A stretch of 64,000 nt of DNA from Bog-756 sp963841885 (GCA_963841885.1 CAWJEK010000029.1:18053-82052), one strand, 5' to 3'. Counted from the stretch's first letter, positions 37,596-47,972 are shown. Notes: a model not told the origin generated them from the sequence alone. Numbers and translations: made by a program.

Positions 37596-40108
37596 GTGAC
37601 GACCGCCACCAAGCGCCCGGCGGGTCGATCCGGGGCATCGCGGCCCAAGGGCAAGGCGACCGCCCCGTCTCGATCGAGCCGTAGCTCCCACGCGAAGAAG
37701 ACCACGTCGGGCAAGGGCGGACGTCCCGTTCGTCCGGCCGCGGCGGGTCGGGCCGGGACTCCGGCGGACTGCTCGCCGCCATGGGGGCGGTAGCCGCCGG
37801 CCACGCCACCGATCTGTGGGGCGTGGCCCTGGTCACCGTCGGTGTGCTGTGCGGCGTCGCCTTCTACGGCGACTCCGCTCGGGCCGGCCGGAAAGGGTGC
37901 CCGGGTGGCGGTCGGGTGACCTGCTCGGCTGGGGACGGTTCCTCGTCCCGCTGGTGCTCGTCGCCGTCGGGGTCCGCATGCTCATGGGCCGGGGTGACGA
38001 CGCCGAGGACGACGGCCGCACCCGGCGCGAGCCGGCCCGAGCCGTCATCGGAGGCACCCTGGTGCTCCTGGCCGTGGCCGGTCTGGCCGCGTTGGCCGGC
38101 GGCTCCCCGGCCCTGCGAGCCTCCACCCACGACCTGTCGGCGGCCGGAGGCTGGGTGGGGGCGGTCATCGCCGATCCGCTCGGCCACGCCCTCGGGGGCT
38201 TCGGGGCGGCCGTGGTGCTCCTGGTGGTGGCCGGCGTGGGCGTACTGGTGTTCACCGGGATCTCGGTGCGGACGGCCGCCACCGGCATCGCCCGGTCCGT
38301 GCGGTGGCTGGTCACCGCCGCTCGAGGTGACCGGGCGGCCGACACCCTGGCCGACGGCGACGAGCCCACCGACCCGTTCGGCCGGGCCCTGGCCGAGGGC
38401 CGCCAGCCCTCGATGGCCGCCGTGGCCACGACCGAGGCGGAGGTGCCCGCCGCCGGCCACGAACCGGTGACGGACGCCGACCTGCACGGCGACGACGCCA
38501 TGGTCGACACGGCCGACGAGCCGACGGGACCCCCGCCGCTCCCCGACGCCGCCACCCGACCCGGCAAGGGTGAGCAGCTCGAGATGCGGATGGGTCCACC
38601 GGCCGGCGATTGGCGACTCCCGCCGGCGAAGCTGCTCAAGCGGGCCAAGGCCCAGGTCATCGATGAGTCCGAGGTCGACGCGGCCGGCGCGGCCCTGGTC
38701 AGTGCGCTGTCGGCCCACGGCGTGGAGACCCGTCTGGTCGGACGCACGGTCGGCCCCTCGGTCACCCGCTACGAGCTGGAGCTGGGTGCCGGGGTGAAGG
38801 TGGCCCGGGTGACGTCGCTGTCGAAGGACATCGCCTACGCCATGGCCTCGCCGGACGTGCGCATCCTGGCACCCATCCCGGGGAAGTCGGCGATCGGCGT
38901 CGAGGTCCCGAACCGCCGCCGCCAACTCGTGGCGCTCGGGGACATCCTGGCGTCGCCCGAAGCGGCCCGGGCCACGCACCCGCTGGAGGTGGCCCTCGGG
39001 CGGGACATCGCCGGCCGGGCCGTGGTGGCGAACCTGGCGGAAATGCCCCACGTCCTGGTGTCGGGTTCGACCGGATCCGGCAAGTCCTCCTGCATCAACT
39101 CGGTACTCACCTCGATCCTCACCCGGGCCACCCCCGACCAGGTCCGCTTCATCCTGATCGACCCGAAGCGGGTGGAGCTCGGCCAGTACAACGACCTGCC
39201 GCACCTGCTGACCCAGGTGGTGGTCGACCCGAAGAAGGCGGCGAACGCGTTGTCCTGGGCGGTCACCGAGATGGAGCGTCGCTACGACCTCCTCGCCGAG
39301 GTGGGCCAGCGCGGACATCACCGGGTACAACGCGGCGTTCGACTCGGGTGACCTCTCCGAGTACGAGGAGGCCTACCGGCTGCGCATGCAGGGCACCGAC
39401 GCCGAGGTCGACGAGGACGACGAGGCCCAGGTGCGCTTCCCCCGGCTGCCGTTCATCCTGATCGTGGTGGACGAGCTCAACGACCTCATGATGGTGGCCG
39501 CCCGCGACGTCGAGGAGTCGGTCTGCCGCATCGCCCAGATGGCCCGGGCCGTCGGGATCCACCTGGTCCTGGCCACCCAGCGTCCGTCGGTCGACGTGAT
39601 CACCGGCGTGATCAAGGCCAACGTGCCGTCCCGCATGGCCTTCTCGGTGTCGTCGCTGGCCGACAGCCGGGTGATCCTCGACCAGCCCGGGGCCGAGCGG
39701 CTCATCGGCAAGGGCGACATGCTCCTGCTGACCGCGTCGTCCTCCAACCCGCAGCGGATCCAGGGTCCGTGGGTGAGCGAGGAGGAGGTCCGCGCCGTCG
39801 TCGCCCACTGGAAGCGCCAGCGGCCCATGGAGGTCGTCGCCGGGATCGAGGAGGTGGTCGGGGCGGAGGGACCGCGGGCGGGTGCCGGGGCCGACGACGA
39901 TGACGACGAGCTGCTCGACCAGGCCATGGATCTCGTCGTGCGCTCCCAGCTCGGCTCGACGTCGATGCTCCAGCGCAAGCTGCGGGTCGGCTTCGCCCGC
40001 GCCGGTCGCCTGATGGACCTCATGGAGCGGCGCGGCGTGGTCGGCCCCTCGGAGGGCTCGAAGGCCCGCGCCGTGCTGATGACACCCGAAGAGCTGGACG
40101 CCCGCTGA
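37596..40108 (+). CDS. ftsK: DNA translocase FtsK/SpoIIIE, frameshifted
   Basis: About 835 residues. A basic N-terminus is followed by four hydrophobic helices (37780-38330), an acidic linker, and the motor: VLVSGSTGSGKSSCINSVL (Walker A), FILIVVDELNDLMMVAARD (Walker B), HLVLATQRPSVDVITG. The C-terminal winged helix LQRKLRVGFARAGRLMDLM is the gamma domain that reads KOPS sites. Frame breaks near 37755, 37905 and 39310. TAGCCT at 37580-37585 ends ten bases before GTG 37596. Pumps chromosome DNA at the septum. Confidence 0.93.
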
Positions 40109-40134
40109 GCCGGCGGGCCCGTGACCCCTCCCCG

Positions 40135-41699
40135 ATGACGGCCACCGATGACGGCACCCTGGCGCCGGGCGTGGTCCTGGCCGAGCCCTCCGCCGGCAAC
40201 GGACGACGGGCGGCGCGGGCGGGCCCACTCCCACGCCCGGAGCCGACGTCACCGCCGGTGGCCCTGGATCGTCGCCGGGGTCGTACTGCTGGCGCTGGGC
40301 GCCGGCAGCGTGGTTCGCCGCCCAGCGGATCGACGCGCCGCTCCCGCCGGCCGTTCCCCACCCGGGCACCGACGCCGCCACCGTCGTCCCCGGACCGGTT
40401 CCCGGGCTGCCGTGGCCGTCGAAGGGCCAGGCGGCGGTGTCCGTCCCGGCGATCGGTTACAGCGCCCAGTCCGGGCCCCAGTCACCCGTGCCGGTGGCGT
40501 CCCTCACCAAGATCACCACGGCGGTGGTCATCCTGCGGGACCATCCACTGGCGCCCGGTGAGCAGGGCCCCGTCATCACGGTCACGTCCGACGACGTGGC
40601 GCAGTACGACCTCGAGCTCCACCAGGACCAGTCGACGGTGGCGATCGAGGTGGGCGAGCAGTTGACCGAGCGCCAGGCCCTCGAGGCGATGCTGACGCAG
40701 TCGGCCAACGACGTGGCCTACACGTTGGCCGTCTGGGACGCCGGGTCGGTCGACGCCTTCGTGGTCAAGATGAACGCCCTGGCGGCATCGCTCGGGACCA
40801 CCGACACCCACTACGTGGACGCCAGTGGCTATGACCCCGCCACCGTCTCGTCGGCATCGGACGTCCTGAGGGTGGCGGCGGTGGGCATGGCCATCCCCAC
40901 CTTCGCCGAGATCGTGGGGCTCACCCAGGTGACCCTGCCGCTGGCCGGGACCCTGCACAACATCGTCGCCCAGATCGGCGTCGGCGGCGTGATCGGGGTC
41001 AAGTCCGGTTATACGTCCCAGGCGGGAGCCTGCATGGTGCTGGCCGCCGACCGGGTGATCGACGGTCGGACGCTGCTCGTCCTGGTGGCCGTGACCGGCC
41101 AGCCCACGCCTCCGCCCACCGCACCCACCACGACCACCACCACCCGTCCGCCGGGCACGACCACGACCACCACCCGTCCGCCGGGCACGACCACGACCAC
41201 CACCACCCTGCCGCTGGACGACGAGCCGGTCGTCGACCCGTTCAAGTACGCCGGGACCCACGACCACGGCGCTCCTGACGGCCACCCAGGCCGGGATCTC
41301 GCAGGTGACGGTGGCCACCCGGGGGAGCGTCGCCGGAACGGTGACGTCGACCTGGGGCGGCACCGTCCACCGGGCGACGTACGTGTCGGCCACCGACGCC
41401 TGGCTACCGGGTTGGCCGGGCCAGGTGGTGCGGTCGATGACCACGTTCACCACCGTCCCGCCCGGGAGCGTGGCCGGCACACGGGTGGGCTCGACGATCT
41501 TCGCCGTCGGCAGCCAATTCCAGGTGGTGCCCCTCCTGCTGCACGAGACGGTGCCGGAACCCTCACTGTGGTGGCGCCTGCGCTACGGCGGAGCGGGAAC
41601 CTCGCCCACGACGTCGACGACGACGGGTCCGAGCTCTCCACGGCGACGTCGACGTCGGGGCCGACGACCTCGACCACGGCGGCTCCGACCCCGGGCTGA
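40135..41699 (+). CDS. D-alanyl-D-alanine carboxypeptidase (S11/PBP5-like), frameshifted
   Basis: A basic segment and one hydrophobic helix (RRWPWIVAGVVLLALGAGS) form a signal anchor. The penicillin-binding triad is complete: SLTK in VASLTKITTAVVI, SAN in LTQSANDVAYTL, and KSG in IGVKSGYTSQAG. A Thr/Pro-rich linker with two 27-base direct repeats (near 41125-41180) follows, then a beta-rich C-terminal region. Frame breaks near 40310, 41262 and 41640. The last residues are again Thr/Ser-rich. Trims peptidoglycan stem peptides outside the membrane. Confidence 0.85.
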
Positions 41700-41771
41700 G
41701 CGTGGCTCGACGACGATGGGGAGCGGGACGCCCGGCGTCCCGTGGTCCCGGTGCGGCCGCTCCGGCAGAGG

Positions 41772-41777
41772 TACGTT
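41772..41777 (+). promoter_or_regulatory. TACGTT box, leaderless-type promoter of thrB
   Basis: TACGTT ends six bases before GTG 41784, which also helps choose that codon over the upstream GTG of the longer frame. Confidence 0.45.
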
Positions 41778-41783
41778 GGGCGG

Positions 41784-42665
41784 GTGCGAGCCCGTGTGCC
41801 AGCGTCGTCAGCCAATCTCGGGCCCGGATTCGACACGTTGGCCCTGGCCCTCGACCGGTATGTCCTCGTCGACGTCGAGCCGGCGTCGAAGCTGATCGTC
41901 CGATCGGTGGGGGAGGGGGAGGGCCTCGCCGACGATCCCTCCCACCTCGCCGCCCGGGTGGCCATCGACGTGGCCGGGACGGACCACCTGGCCATCACGG
42001 TGCGCTCCGACATACCCATCGCCCGGGGACTGGGGTCGTCCGCCGCCCTGGCGGTGGCCGCCGCGGCCGCCGCCGGCGCCGAGGACCCCCTGGCCGTGGC
42101 CACGGCCATGGACGGACACCCCGACAACGCCGCCGCCTCCATGGTGGGTGGCTTCGTCGCCGCCGCCGTCGTGAAGGGGGGCGTCCACGTGGTGCGGCTG
42201 CCACTCGACGTCAGCCTCGCCTTCGTCGTGGTGGTGCCCGACGTACAGCTCTCGACGGCGAGGGCCCGTCAGGCGCTCCCGGCCGAGGTCAGCCGCGAGA
42301 GCGCCTCGTTCAACCTCTCGCGGATGGCCCTCCTGATGGCCGGTATGGCCGACTGTCGCCTGCTGATCCCCGAGGCGGCCGAGGACCGGCTGCACCAGGA
42401 CTACCGCAGCCCGCTCTTTCCGGCGGCCCCGAAGCTGCTGGCGGCGCTGGTGGCCGGCGGGGCGCTGGCCTCGTGCTGGTCCGGGGCCGGCCCGTCGCTC
42501 CTCGGCATCTGCCGCGGGATCGACGCCCCCAAGGTGCAGACCGCGGGCGAACAGGCTCTGGCGGACGCCGGGCTGCCCGGGCAGGTCCTGTTGCTCCACG
42601 CCGACAACGACGGCCTCATCGTGGACCGTGACGGCACCGCCGGCCTGTACGACGCCGATTCCTGA
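41784..42665 (+). CDS. thrB: Homoserine kinase
   Basis: 293 residues, intact. VRARVPASSANLGPGFDTLALAL is the GHMP motif 1 region (key run PASSANLGPGFD), and IPIARGLGSSAALAVAAAAA is the ATP-binding glycine loop. HPDNAAASMVGGFV and SWSGAGPSLLGIC complete the family pattern. Phosphorylates homoserine on the way to threonine. No other threonine gene is adjacent. Confidence 0.93.
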   Translation: MRARVPASSANLGPGFDTLALALDRYVLVDVEPASKLIVRSVGEGEGLADDPSHLAARVAIDVAGTDHLAITVRSDIPIARGLGSSAALAVAAAAAAGAEDPLAVATAMDGHPDNAAASMVGGFVAAAVVKGGVHVVRLPLDVSLAFVVVVPDVQLSTARARQALPAEVSRESASFNLSRMALLMAGMADCRLLIPEAAEDRLHQDYRSPLFPAAPKLLAALVAGGALASCWSGAGPSLLGICRGIDAPKVQTAGEQALADAGLPGQVLLLHADNDGLIVDRDGTAGLYDADS

Positions 42666-42679
42666 GCCGCGGTTGCCGG

Positions 42680-42685
42680 TAGCCT
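42680..42685 (+). promoter_or_regulatory. TAGCCT box upstream of queF
   Basis: TAGCCT ends nine bases before the queF ATG, the same box sequence and nearly the same spacing as at dapA and ftsK. Confidence 0.45.
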
Positions 42686-42694
42686 CGGCCCGTC

Positions 42695-43054
42695 ATGCCG
42701 ACCCAACCCAGCAAAGACCTCCAGGCCGTCCCCAATCCGCATCCCGGCCGGGACTACACCGTCACCTGTGAGACGCCGGAGTTCACCTGCCTCTGTCCGT
42801 TGACCGGTCAGCCGGACTTCGCCACCGTGCGGATCTCCTACGTGCCCGACCAGTCGCTGGTCGAGCTCAAGTCGCTGAAGCTCTACCTGTGGAGCTTCCG
42901 CAACGAGGGCGGATTCCACGAGGACATGACCAACCGGATCCTCGACGACCTGGTGGCGGCCATCGCCCCCCGCCGGATGACCGTGGTCACCGACTGGCTC
43001 GTCCGGGGAGGCATCCACACGGTCGTGGAGGCCTCCCACCCTCCCGCCGGCTGA
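42695..43054 (+). CDS. queF: NADPH-dependent preQ0 reductase
   Basis: 119 residues, the short unimodular type. Catalytic Cys34 is in FTCLCPLTGQPDFATV, and the QueF signature LVELKSLKLYLWSFRNEGG is complete, followed by FHEDMTNRILDDL. It reduces the nitrile of preQ0 to preQ1 for queuosine synthesis. No queC/D/E cluster is in the window. Confidence 0.95.
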   Translation: MPTQPSKDLQAVPNPHPGRDYTVTCETPEFTCLCPLTGQPDFATVRISYVPDQSLVELKSLKLYLWSFRNEGGFHEDMTNRILDDLVAAIAPRRMTVVTDWLVRGGIHTVVEASHPPAG

Positions 43055-43289
43055 TCGGATTCGGACGGGTGGCGGTGTCTCGGCGGCACCCGGATGGAAC
43101 GTCGAATCGGCGTCGGAAATCGAGAGAACGCCTTCCTCGAGCCGCCGGCACTCCAGCTCCGGAACCCGCCGGTGATCACGCCCGGCCGAGAGTTCGAGCC
43201 GAGGATTCGCTCAAAGGTCGCAAGCGCGAAGACCGCGAACGTGTCAGGCTGGTGTCCGACAATCAGAGGGGCCCCGGGGAGGTGCTCTC

Positions 43290-43715
43290 ATGAGACGCAG
43301 CATCCTTTTGGCGTGCCTCATCATCGTTTCCATCTGTGCCGTGTCTCAGCAGTCACCGGCCTCGGCGGCGGCCGCCCACCCGATGAAGATCAAGAGCTTC
43401 AGGCCGACCTCTGGAATTGCCGGCAACGAGGTGACGATCAAGGGCGCCAATCTCGGGCACGCCCTGGCGGTGACATTCAACGGAACCGTTGCCACGGTCA
43501 TCTCCGACAAGAACTCCACCATCAAGGTCGACGTGCCGGCAGGGGCCACGACCGGGTACATCGAAGTCACGAAATCCGGGGGATCAGCATTGAGCCTCTC
43601 GCCCTTCACGGTCGTCGTGGACTCGTCGTTCACGACCACCTCTCCAACCAACCCGAGATCGCGACCGGGTCCGGGAATGCGCCGCTCGGCCTCCTCTGCG
43701 TCCTCGTCGCCGTAG
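43290..43715 (+). CDS. Secreted IPT/TIG-domain protein, probably truncated
   Basis: The first ~27 residues (RRSILLACLIIVSICAVS) are a signal peptide ending near ASAAAAHP. FRPTSGIAGNEVTIKGANLG and VDVPAGATTGYIEVTKSGG are the two conserved edges of an IPT/TIG immunoglobulin-like domain. The domain is complete near FTVVV (43620); the remaining ~30 residues are the antisense of the kinase gene and have no protein character. Base composition is visibly less GC-rich than in its neighbours. Likely the cut-off start of a longer surface protein. Confidence 0.6.
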   Translation: MRRSILLACLIIVSICAVSQQSPASAAAAHPMKIKSFRPTSGIAGNEVTIKGANLGHALAVTFNGTVATVISDKNSTIKVDVPAGATTGYIEVTKSGGSALSLSPFTVVVDSSFTTTSPTNPRSRPGPGMRRSASSASSSP

Positions 43716-44662
43716 AGGGATGTGTCGGCCAGGGGCACCGCCCGGGTGCCCACCGCCGCGGTGGCCCCGGTGGTGGCGGCCACCGCCGCCAGCCCGGTGG
43801 TGGCCGCCACCTCGGCGGCGGTGACCGGCAGGCCCTCGGAGAAGCGCACCAGGTCGGCCCGCAGGTCGTCGGCGCTGGCGTAGCGCTGGTCGGCCGACTT
43901 GGCCATGGCCTTCATGATCACCGCCTCGAGGGCCGGCGGCACCCCCGGGGCCAGGTCGCGCAGGGGCGGCGGCTGGTCGCGCACGTGCTTGGAGGCCACC
44001 GCCACCGGCGTCTCGCCGAGGAACGGCGGCCGCCCGGCCACCATCTCGTACATCACCACCCCGAGCGAGTAGATGTCGCTGCGCGAGTCGACGCCGATCC
44101 CCTCGGCCTGCTCGGGCGAGAAGTAGGTGGCGGTGCCCATGACCGCCCCGGTCTGGGTGAGGCTCTCCTCGGTGTTCACCGCCCGGGCGATCCCGAAGTC
44201 GGTCACCTTGACCTGGCCCTCGTCGGTGATCAGCACGTTGCCCGGCTTGACGTCGCGGTGGATGACCCCGTGGCGGTGGGCGAAGGCCAGGGCGGCGGCC
44301 ACGTGGACCCCGATGTCGGCCACCCGGGCCGGCGGCATGGGACCGGTGGCCCGCAGCACGGCCGACAGCGGTTGGCCGTCGATGAACTCCATGACGATGA
44401 AGTAGGTCCCGCCGTCCTCGCCCCAGTCGAAGACCGGGACGATGTTGGGGTGCGAGAGGTTGGCCGCCGCCTGGGCCTCCCGGCGGAATCGCTCGACAAA
44501 GGCCTGGTCCACCGAGAGCTCGGGGAACAGGACCTTGATCGCCACCGGCCGGTCCAGCAGGCGGTCGCGGGCCCGGAACACCTGGGCCATTCCGCCGCGG
44601 GCGATCAGGTGCGTGAGCTCGTAGCGGTTCGAGAACACCCGGGGCGTGGTGACGGGTTCCAT
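43346..44662 (-). CDS. Ser/Thr protein kinase (PknB-type), C-terminus lost
   Basis: The Hanks kinase domain is complete: IARGGMAQVFRARD, VAIKVLFPEL, VIHRDVKPGNVLI, KVTDFGIARAV, GTATYFSPEQAEG and DIYSLGVVMYEMVAG. After an Ala/Thr-rich linker ending near DTSLYGDEDAEEAE the reading frame passes into the antisense of the IPT gene, so the last ~110 residues are spurious. No membrane helix or PASTA domain is present, unlike PknB. It lies 3' of pstP on the same strand. TAGGCT (complement of 44672-44677) is nine bases before the ATG. Confidence 0.85.
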   Translation of the reverse strand: MEPVTTPRVFSNRYELTHLIARGGMAQVFRARDRLLDRPVAIKVLFPELSVDQAFVERFRREAQAAANLSHPNIVPVFDWGEDGGTYFIVMEFIDGQPLSAVLRATGPMPPARVADIGVHVAAALAFAHRHGVIHRDVKPGNVLITDEGQVKVTDFGIARAVNTEESLTQTGAVMGTATYFSPEQAEGIGVDSRSDIYSLGVVMYEMVAGRPPFLGETPVAVASKHVRDQPPPLRDLAPGVPPALEAVIMKAMAKSADQRYASADDLRADLVRFSEGLPVTAAEVAATTGLAAVAATTGATAAVGTRAVPLADTSLYGDEDAEEAERRIPGPGRDLGLVGEVVVNDESTTTVKGERLNADPPDFVTSMYPVVAPAGTSTLMVEFLSEMTVATVPLNVTARACPRLAPLIVTSLPAIPEVGLKLLIFIGWAAAAEAGDC

Positions 44663-44768
44663 CTCGCTCAGAGCCTAGGCCGCGGCCGGTCGGCGACGGA
44701 ACCAATCACCGCCGGGAACTGGGAGGATCGCCCACCGGCGCCGGATGCGGCCGCGCCGCTCTCCGCCC

Positions 44769-46544
44769 TCACGGCGCCGTCGGGTTGGCCGGCGCCGCGG
44801 TGGTCGGGGTGGCGGTGGCCCCGCCCGCCGCGGTGGTGGTCGGCGCAGCCGTCGTGGCGGTGGCCCCGGCCGCCGTGGTGGTCGTGGTGGCCCCGGCCGC
44901 CGTGGTGGTCGTGGCGTTGGGTGTGGTCGTGGTCGTCGGCGGGGGCGGGGGGGCCGGGGTGGCGAAGGGGGAGACGGCGGTGGTGGTGGGGGCCGGGACT
45001 GTGCGCAGCTCCTTGGGGATGCCCCCCTGTGTCAGGTACTCGGCGTAAAGGGTCTGGACGTATGTCTTGGCGGCCTTCAAGGACGGCTCGTTGACCACGG
45101 CTTTGAGGGCCGCCAGGTGCTCGGGCAGCACGTCGGAGGTGGTCACCGGGGTGCGGTCGACCAGCTTGGGCTTGAACCACAGCAGCCCACCGGGCCGGCC
45201 CTGGTAGATGACCAGGTGGTTGCCCTCGGTGGTCACGTACCAGTTGTCGGTGGCGTACCAGCGGACAAAGGCGTAGGCGGCCGCCACCACGCCCAGCAGC
45301 AGCACGCAGAACAGCACCACCCGGAAGGTGATGCGGCGGGGGATCCCGGCCGCCCGGCGCGCGCCCGGCGCTGCCGGCGGCGCTGGCCCCAGGTGGTCGG
45401 CTCGGCGGCTGTGTCGTCGGCGAGCACCGGGCCGGGGGTGGGGGCCTCCCGGCGCTGCTCGACCGCCGGTGCCGACTTGCCGATGAAGACGTCGCCCGAG
45501 GCCATGCCCGCCCCGGGCGCCTCGGCCGGCACGCCGGTCGAGCTGGCGGTGGCCGAGCCGTTCATGACGCCGGTGACTGTGGCCGGCGGAGGCCGGGTGG
45601 GGGCACGGCTGCCGGCCGTGGTGGTCCCGCCCAGGGCGGCGGCCCCGGCGGCAGTCCCGACCCCGGCGGTGCCCGGCGGCACCGGCGGCGAGGGGGGTGG
45701 AGCGCCACCGGCCACGGCAGCGGCACTGGCGGCACTGGCGGCACCGGCGGCACTGGCGGCGCCGGCAATCGCCGCGCCGGCAATCGCCGCGCCGGCCGTC
45801 GCGCCCCGCTGTCCCTCCTCACCCACCAGGACGTCGACCACCACCACGGTCACGTTGTCGTGGCCCCCGTGGTCGAGGGCCATCCCCACCAGGGTCCGGG
45901 CCGCCTCCTCGGGGTCGGCGACCCGGCCCAGCACCCGGGCGATCCGGTCGGCCTCAACCTCATTGGTGAGCCCGTCGCTGCACAGCAGGACCCGGTCCCC
46001 GGCCTCGAGGTGGAGCTCCCAGAGGTCCACCTCCACCTCGTTGGCGATGCCCAGGGCCCGGGTCAGGATGTGGCGGTGGGGGTGGACGGCCGCTTCGGCC
46101 TCGGTCAGCTCGCCCAGCCGCACCTTCTCCTCGGCCAGGCTGTGGTCGGCGGTGACCTGGGTGAGCACGCCCGTTGGAGAACACGTAGGCCCGAGAGTCC
46201 CCGACGTTGGCCACCGCGAGCACGTCGTGGCCGTCGCTGCCCGGCTGACCAGGGCGGCGGCGGTGAGCGTGGTGCCCATCCCCCGCAGGTCGCTCTGCAC
46301 CTGGCTCTGACGCCAGACGGCGATGTTGGCCTCGGCGACCGCCTGGCGCAGACCGACCACGGTCGGGGTGGCGGCGAAGGTCGAGCGGAAGGTGTCGACC
46401 GCCATGCGGGCCGCCACCTCGCCCCCGGCGTGGCCGCCCATCCCGTCGGCCACGGCGAATAGGTTCGGCGACTCGAGGTAGTGTCCTGGTTCGAGCTGCG
46501 GACCCGGCCGTGTCGGTGGCCGCGCCCGAGCGCAGGACGGTCAA
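44769..46544 (-). CDS. pstP: PP2C-family Ser/Thr phosphatase (PstP), frameshifted
   Basis: VADGMGGHAGGEVAARMAV, VANVGDSRAYVFSNG, VLLCSDGLTNEVE and GGHDNVTVVVVDVLVG are the PP2C metal-binding motifs. A long Ala/Pro/Gly linker, a membrane helix (VVLFCVLLLGVVAAAYAFV) and a short extracytoplasmic domain with a Thr/Ala-rich tail follow, the PstP layout. Breaks lie near 46490, 46225-46175 and 45350. It opens at TTG 46544, overlapping the fhaB stop by four bases. It should reverse the action of the adjacent kinase. Confidence 0.85.
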
Positions 46545-47066
46545 CGGGTCACCTCGAAGACGGTGGCCCCGACCTGCAGCAGGTCGCCCTTGGCCAGCTT
46601 GGTGGCCTGGGTGATGCGCTCGGAGTTGACGTACGTGCCGTTGGTCGAGTTGAGGTCCTCCACCCAGAGCTGGCCGCCTCGGCGGTAGAGGCGGGCGTGC
46701 AGGGTGGAGCTGAAGACGTCGTAGGTGGTGGGCACGCCGCAGCCCGGCGAGCGGCCGATGGTCAGCTCGTCCTCCAGCTCGTAGGTGGCCCCGGCCTGCT
46801 CCGGGGGCTCGAGGACCTCCAAGAAGAGCTGCCGGCGGCTGCGTGAGGGCCGGTTGCGGCGCGCGGCGGCGCCTGCTGCTTTGCTGCCCGGCGGCGCTCC
46901 CGGCGGGTCTGGCGGGGCCCGGCCGGGCGCACCTCGACCCAGACGGCCCGGGTCACCCGGAGGAAGAAGAAGAAGATCAGGATCACCACCAGCCACTGCA
47001 GCGGCCGCAGGATGGCGGTGTAGTCGGTGAGGCCCCGAGCAGCGTCAGGGCCAGTCGAGCGGTCAC
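46541..47066 (-). CDS. fhaB: Membrane-linked FHA-domain protein FhaB, frameshifted
   Basis: A single hydrophobic helix (LQWLVVILIFFFFLRV) is followed by a basic stretch and an FHA domain: TIGRSPGCGV, SSTLHARLYRRGG, VEDLNSTNGTYVNS. FHA domains bind phosphothreonine. GTG 47066 overlaps the fhaA stop, and frame changes near 47025 and 46870 are needed. In mycobacteria FhaB (FipA) takes part in septum and kinase signalling; position between fhaA and pstP is the same here. Confidence 0.82.
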
Positions 47067-47719
47067 GAGGTTCGAAGACGAGGGTGGTCGACCCGACGGT
47101 GACCTCGTCACCGCTGGCCAGGTGCTGTTCTCGCACCGCGACCCCGTTGACCCGGGTGCCGTTGGTCGACCCCAGGTCGGTGACCACGACGGAGTCGCCC
47201 ACATGGCGGAATTCGGCATGCCGGCGGCTCACGTTGGGGTCGGCCAGCACGATCGGCGCACTCGGGGAGGCGCCCCACGACCAGCGGGTCGGCGCCGACG
47301 ACCACCCGCTTCCCGTCGGGCTTGACCACCTCGGCGAACGGCACGTTCTCGGGCCCCTCGACCACCTCGGCCGAGATGGCGAAGCGGCCGGTCCGCAGCC
47401 TGGTCCCCTCGTAGATCTGGACCTCGACCGGCCCCACGAACGAGTACCCCTCGATCCGGGCGTGCTCCCGGGCGGCGTCGGCCAGCTCCCGGGAGAGGGC
47501 GTCGATGAAGTTGGCGAACCGGTCGACGTCGGCCTGGGCCAGGGTAATTGAGAAGACATTGGGCGCGATGAGGCCGTGCACCCCCACCCGGCGGTGCAGG
47601 TCCATCTCGCGCGCCAATTTCCGGCCGATCTCGACCGGCTGGAGGTTGCTTTTGAAGGGTTTGGCCAACGTTCCCTCCACCAGGCGCTCGAGACGCTCCT
47701 CGAACTGCTGGAGTCCCAT
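47063..47719 (-). CDS. fhaA: DUF3662/FHA-domain protein FhaA, frameshifted
   Basis: GLQQFEERLERLVEGTLAK opens the DUF3662 domain (FIALSREL-type helices to SFVGPVEVQIYEGTRL). A short linker leads to the FHA domain: VVVGADPLVVGR, then after a shift near 47265 NVSRRHAEFRHV and DLGSTNGTRVNG. At ~219 residues it is much shorter than mycobacterial FhaA because the disordered middle is small. TAGGAT (complement of 47730-47735) lies ten bases before ATG 47719. Its upstream neighbour is a divergent tRNA-Leu, as in M. tuberculosis. Confidence 0.85.
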
Positions 47720-47885
47720 GGTTCGCGAAATCCTACCGGTCGGCGCATGACCGGGCGGTGGCAGCAAAGTTGCAGGTGGGAAACGGTGCGCACTCGGGCC
47801 GGAGCGCTCCTTCCGGTCCTGGTGGGGGGCAGATTTGGTCCGGATCCAGCCACCGCCGGGGTCGGGTATCCTGGGCCATTCGCCC

Positions 47886-47972
47886 GGGCGAGTGGCGGAA
47901 TAGGCAGACGCGCAGGATTCAGGTTCCTGTGTCCGAAAGGATGTGGGGGTTCAAGTCCCCCCTCGCCCACCA
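47886..47972 (+). tRNA. tRNA-Leu (CAG)
   Basis: Acceptor GGGCGAG (47886-47892) pairs with CTCGCCC (47962-47968), then A and an encoded CCA. The anticodon loop TTCAGGT gives anticodon CAG; the long variable arm (GTGTCCGAAAGGATGT) is typical of class II tRNA-Leu, and GGTTCAAGTCC is the T-loop. Confidence 0.96.

Noticed and set aside
26920..40108. Programmed ribosomal frameshifting as an explanation of the broken genes
   Set aside because: Breaks occur at many unrelated sites, in both directions, in genes never known to use frameshifting, and without slippery sequences plus downstream structures.
44800..45000. Mobile element or minisatellite in the GC-rich repeats of this region
   Set aside because: The repeats encode the Thr/Ala-rich tail of PstP on the minus strand and are ordinary low-complexity coding sequence.
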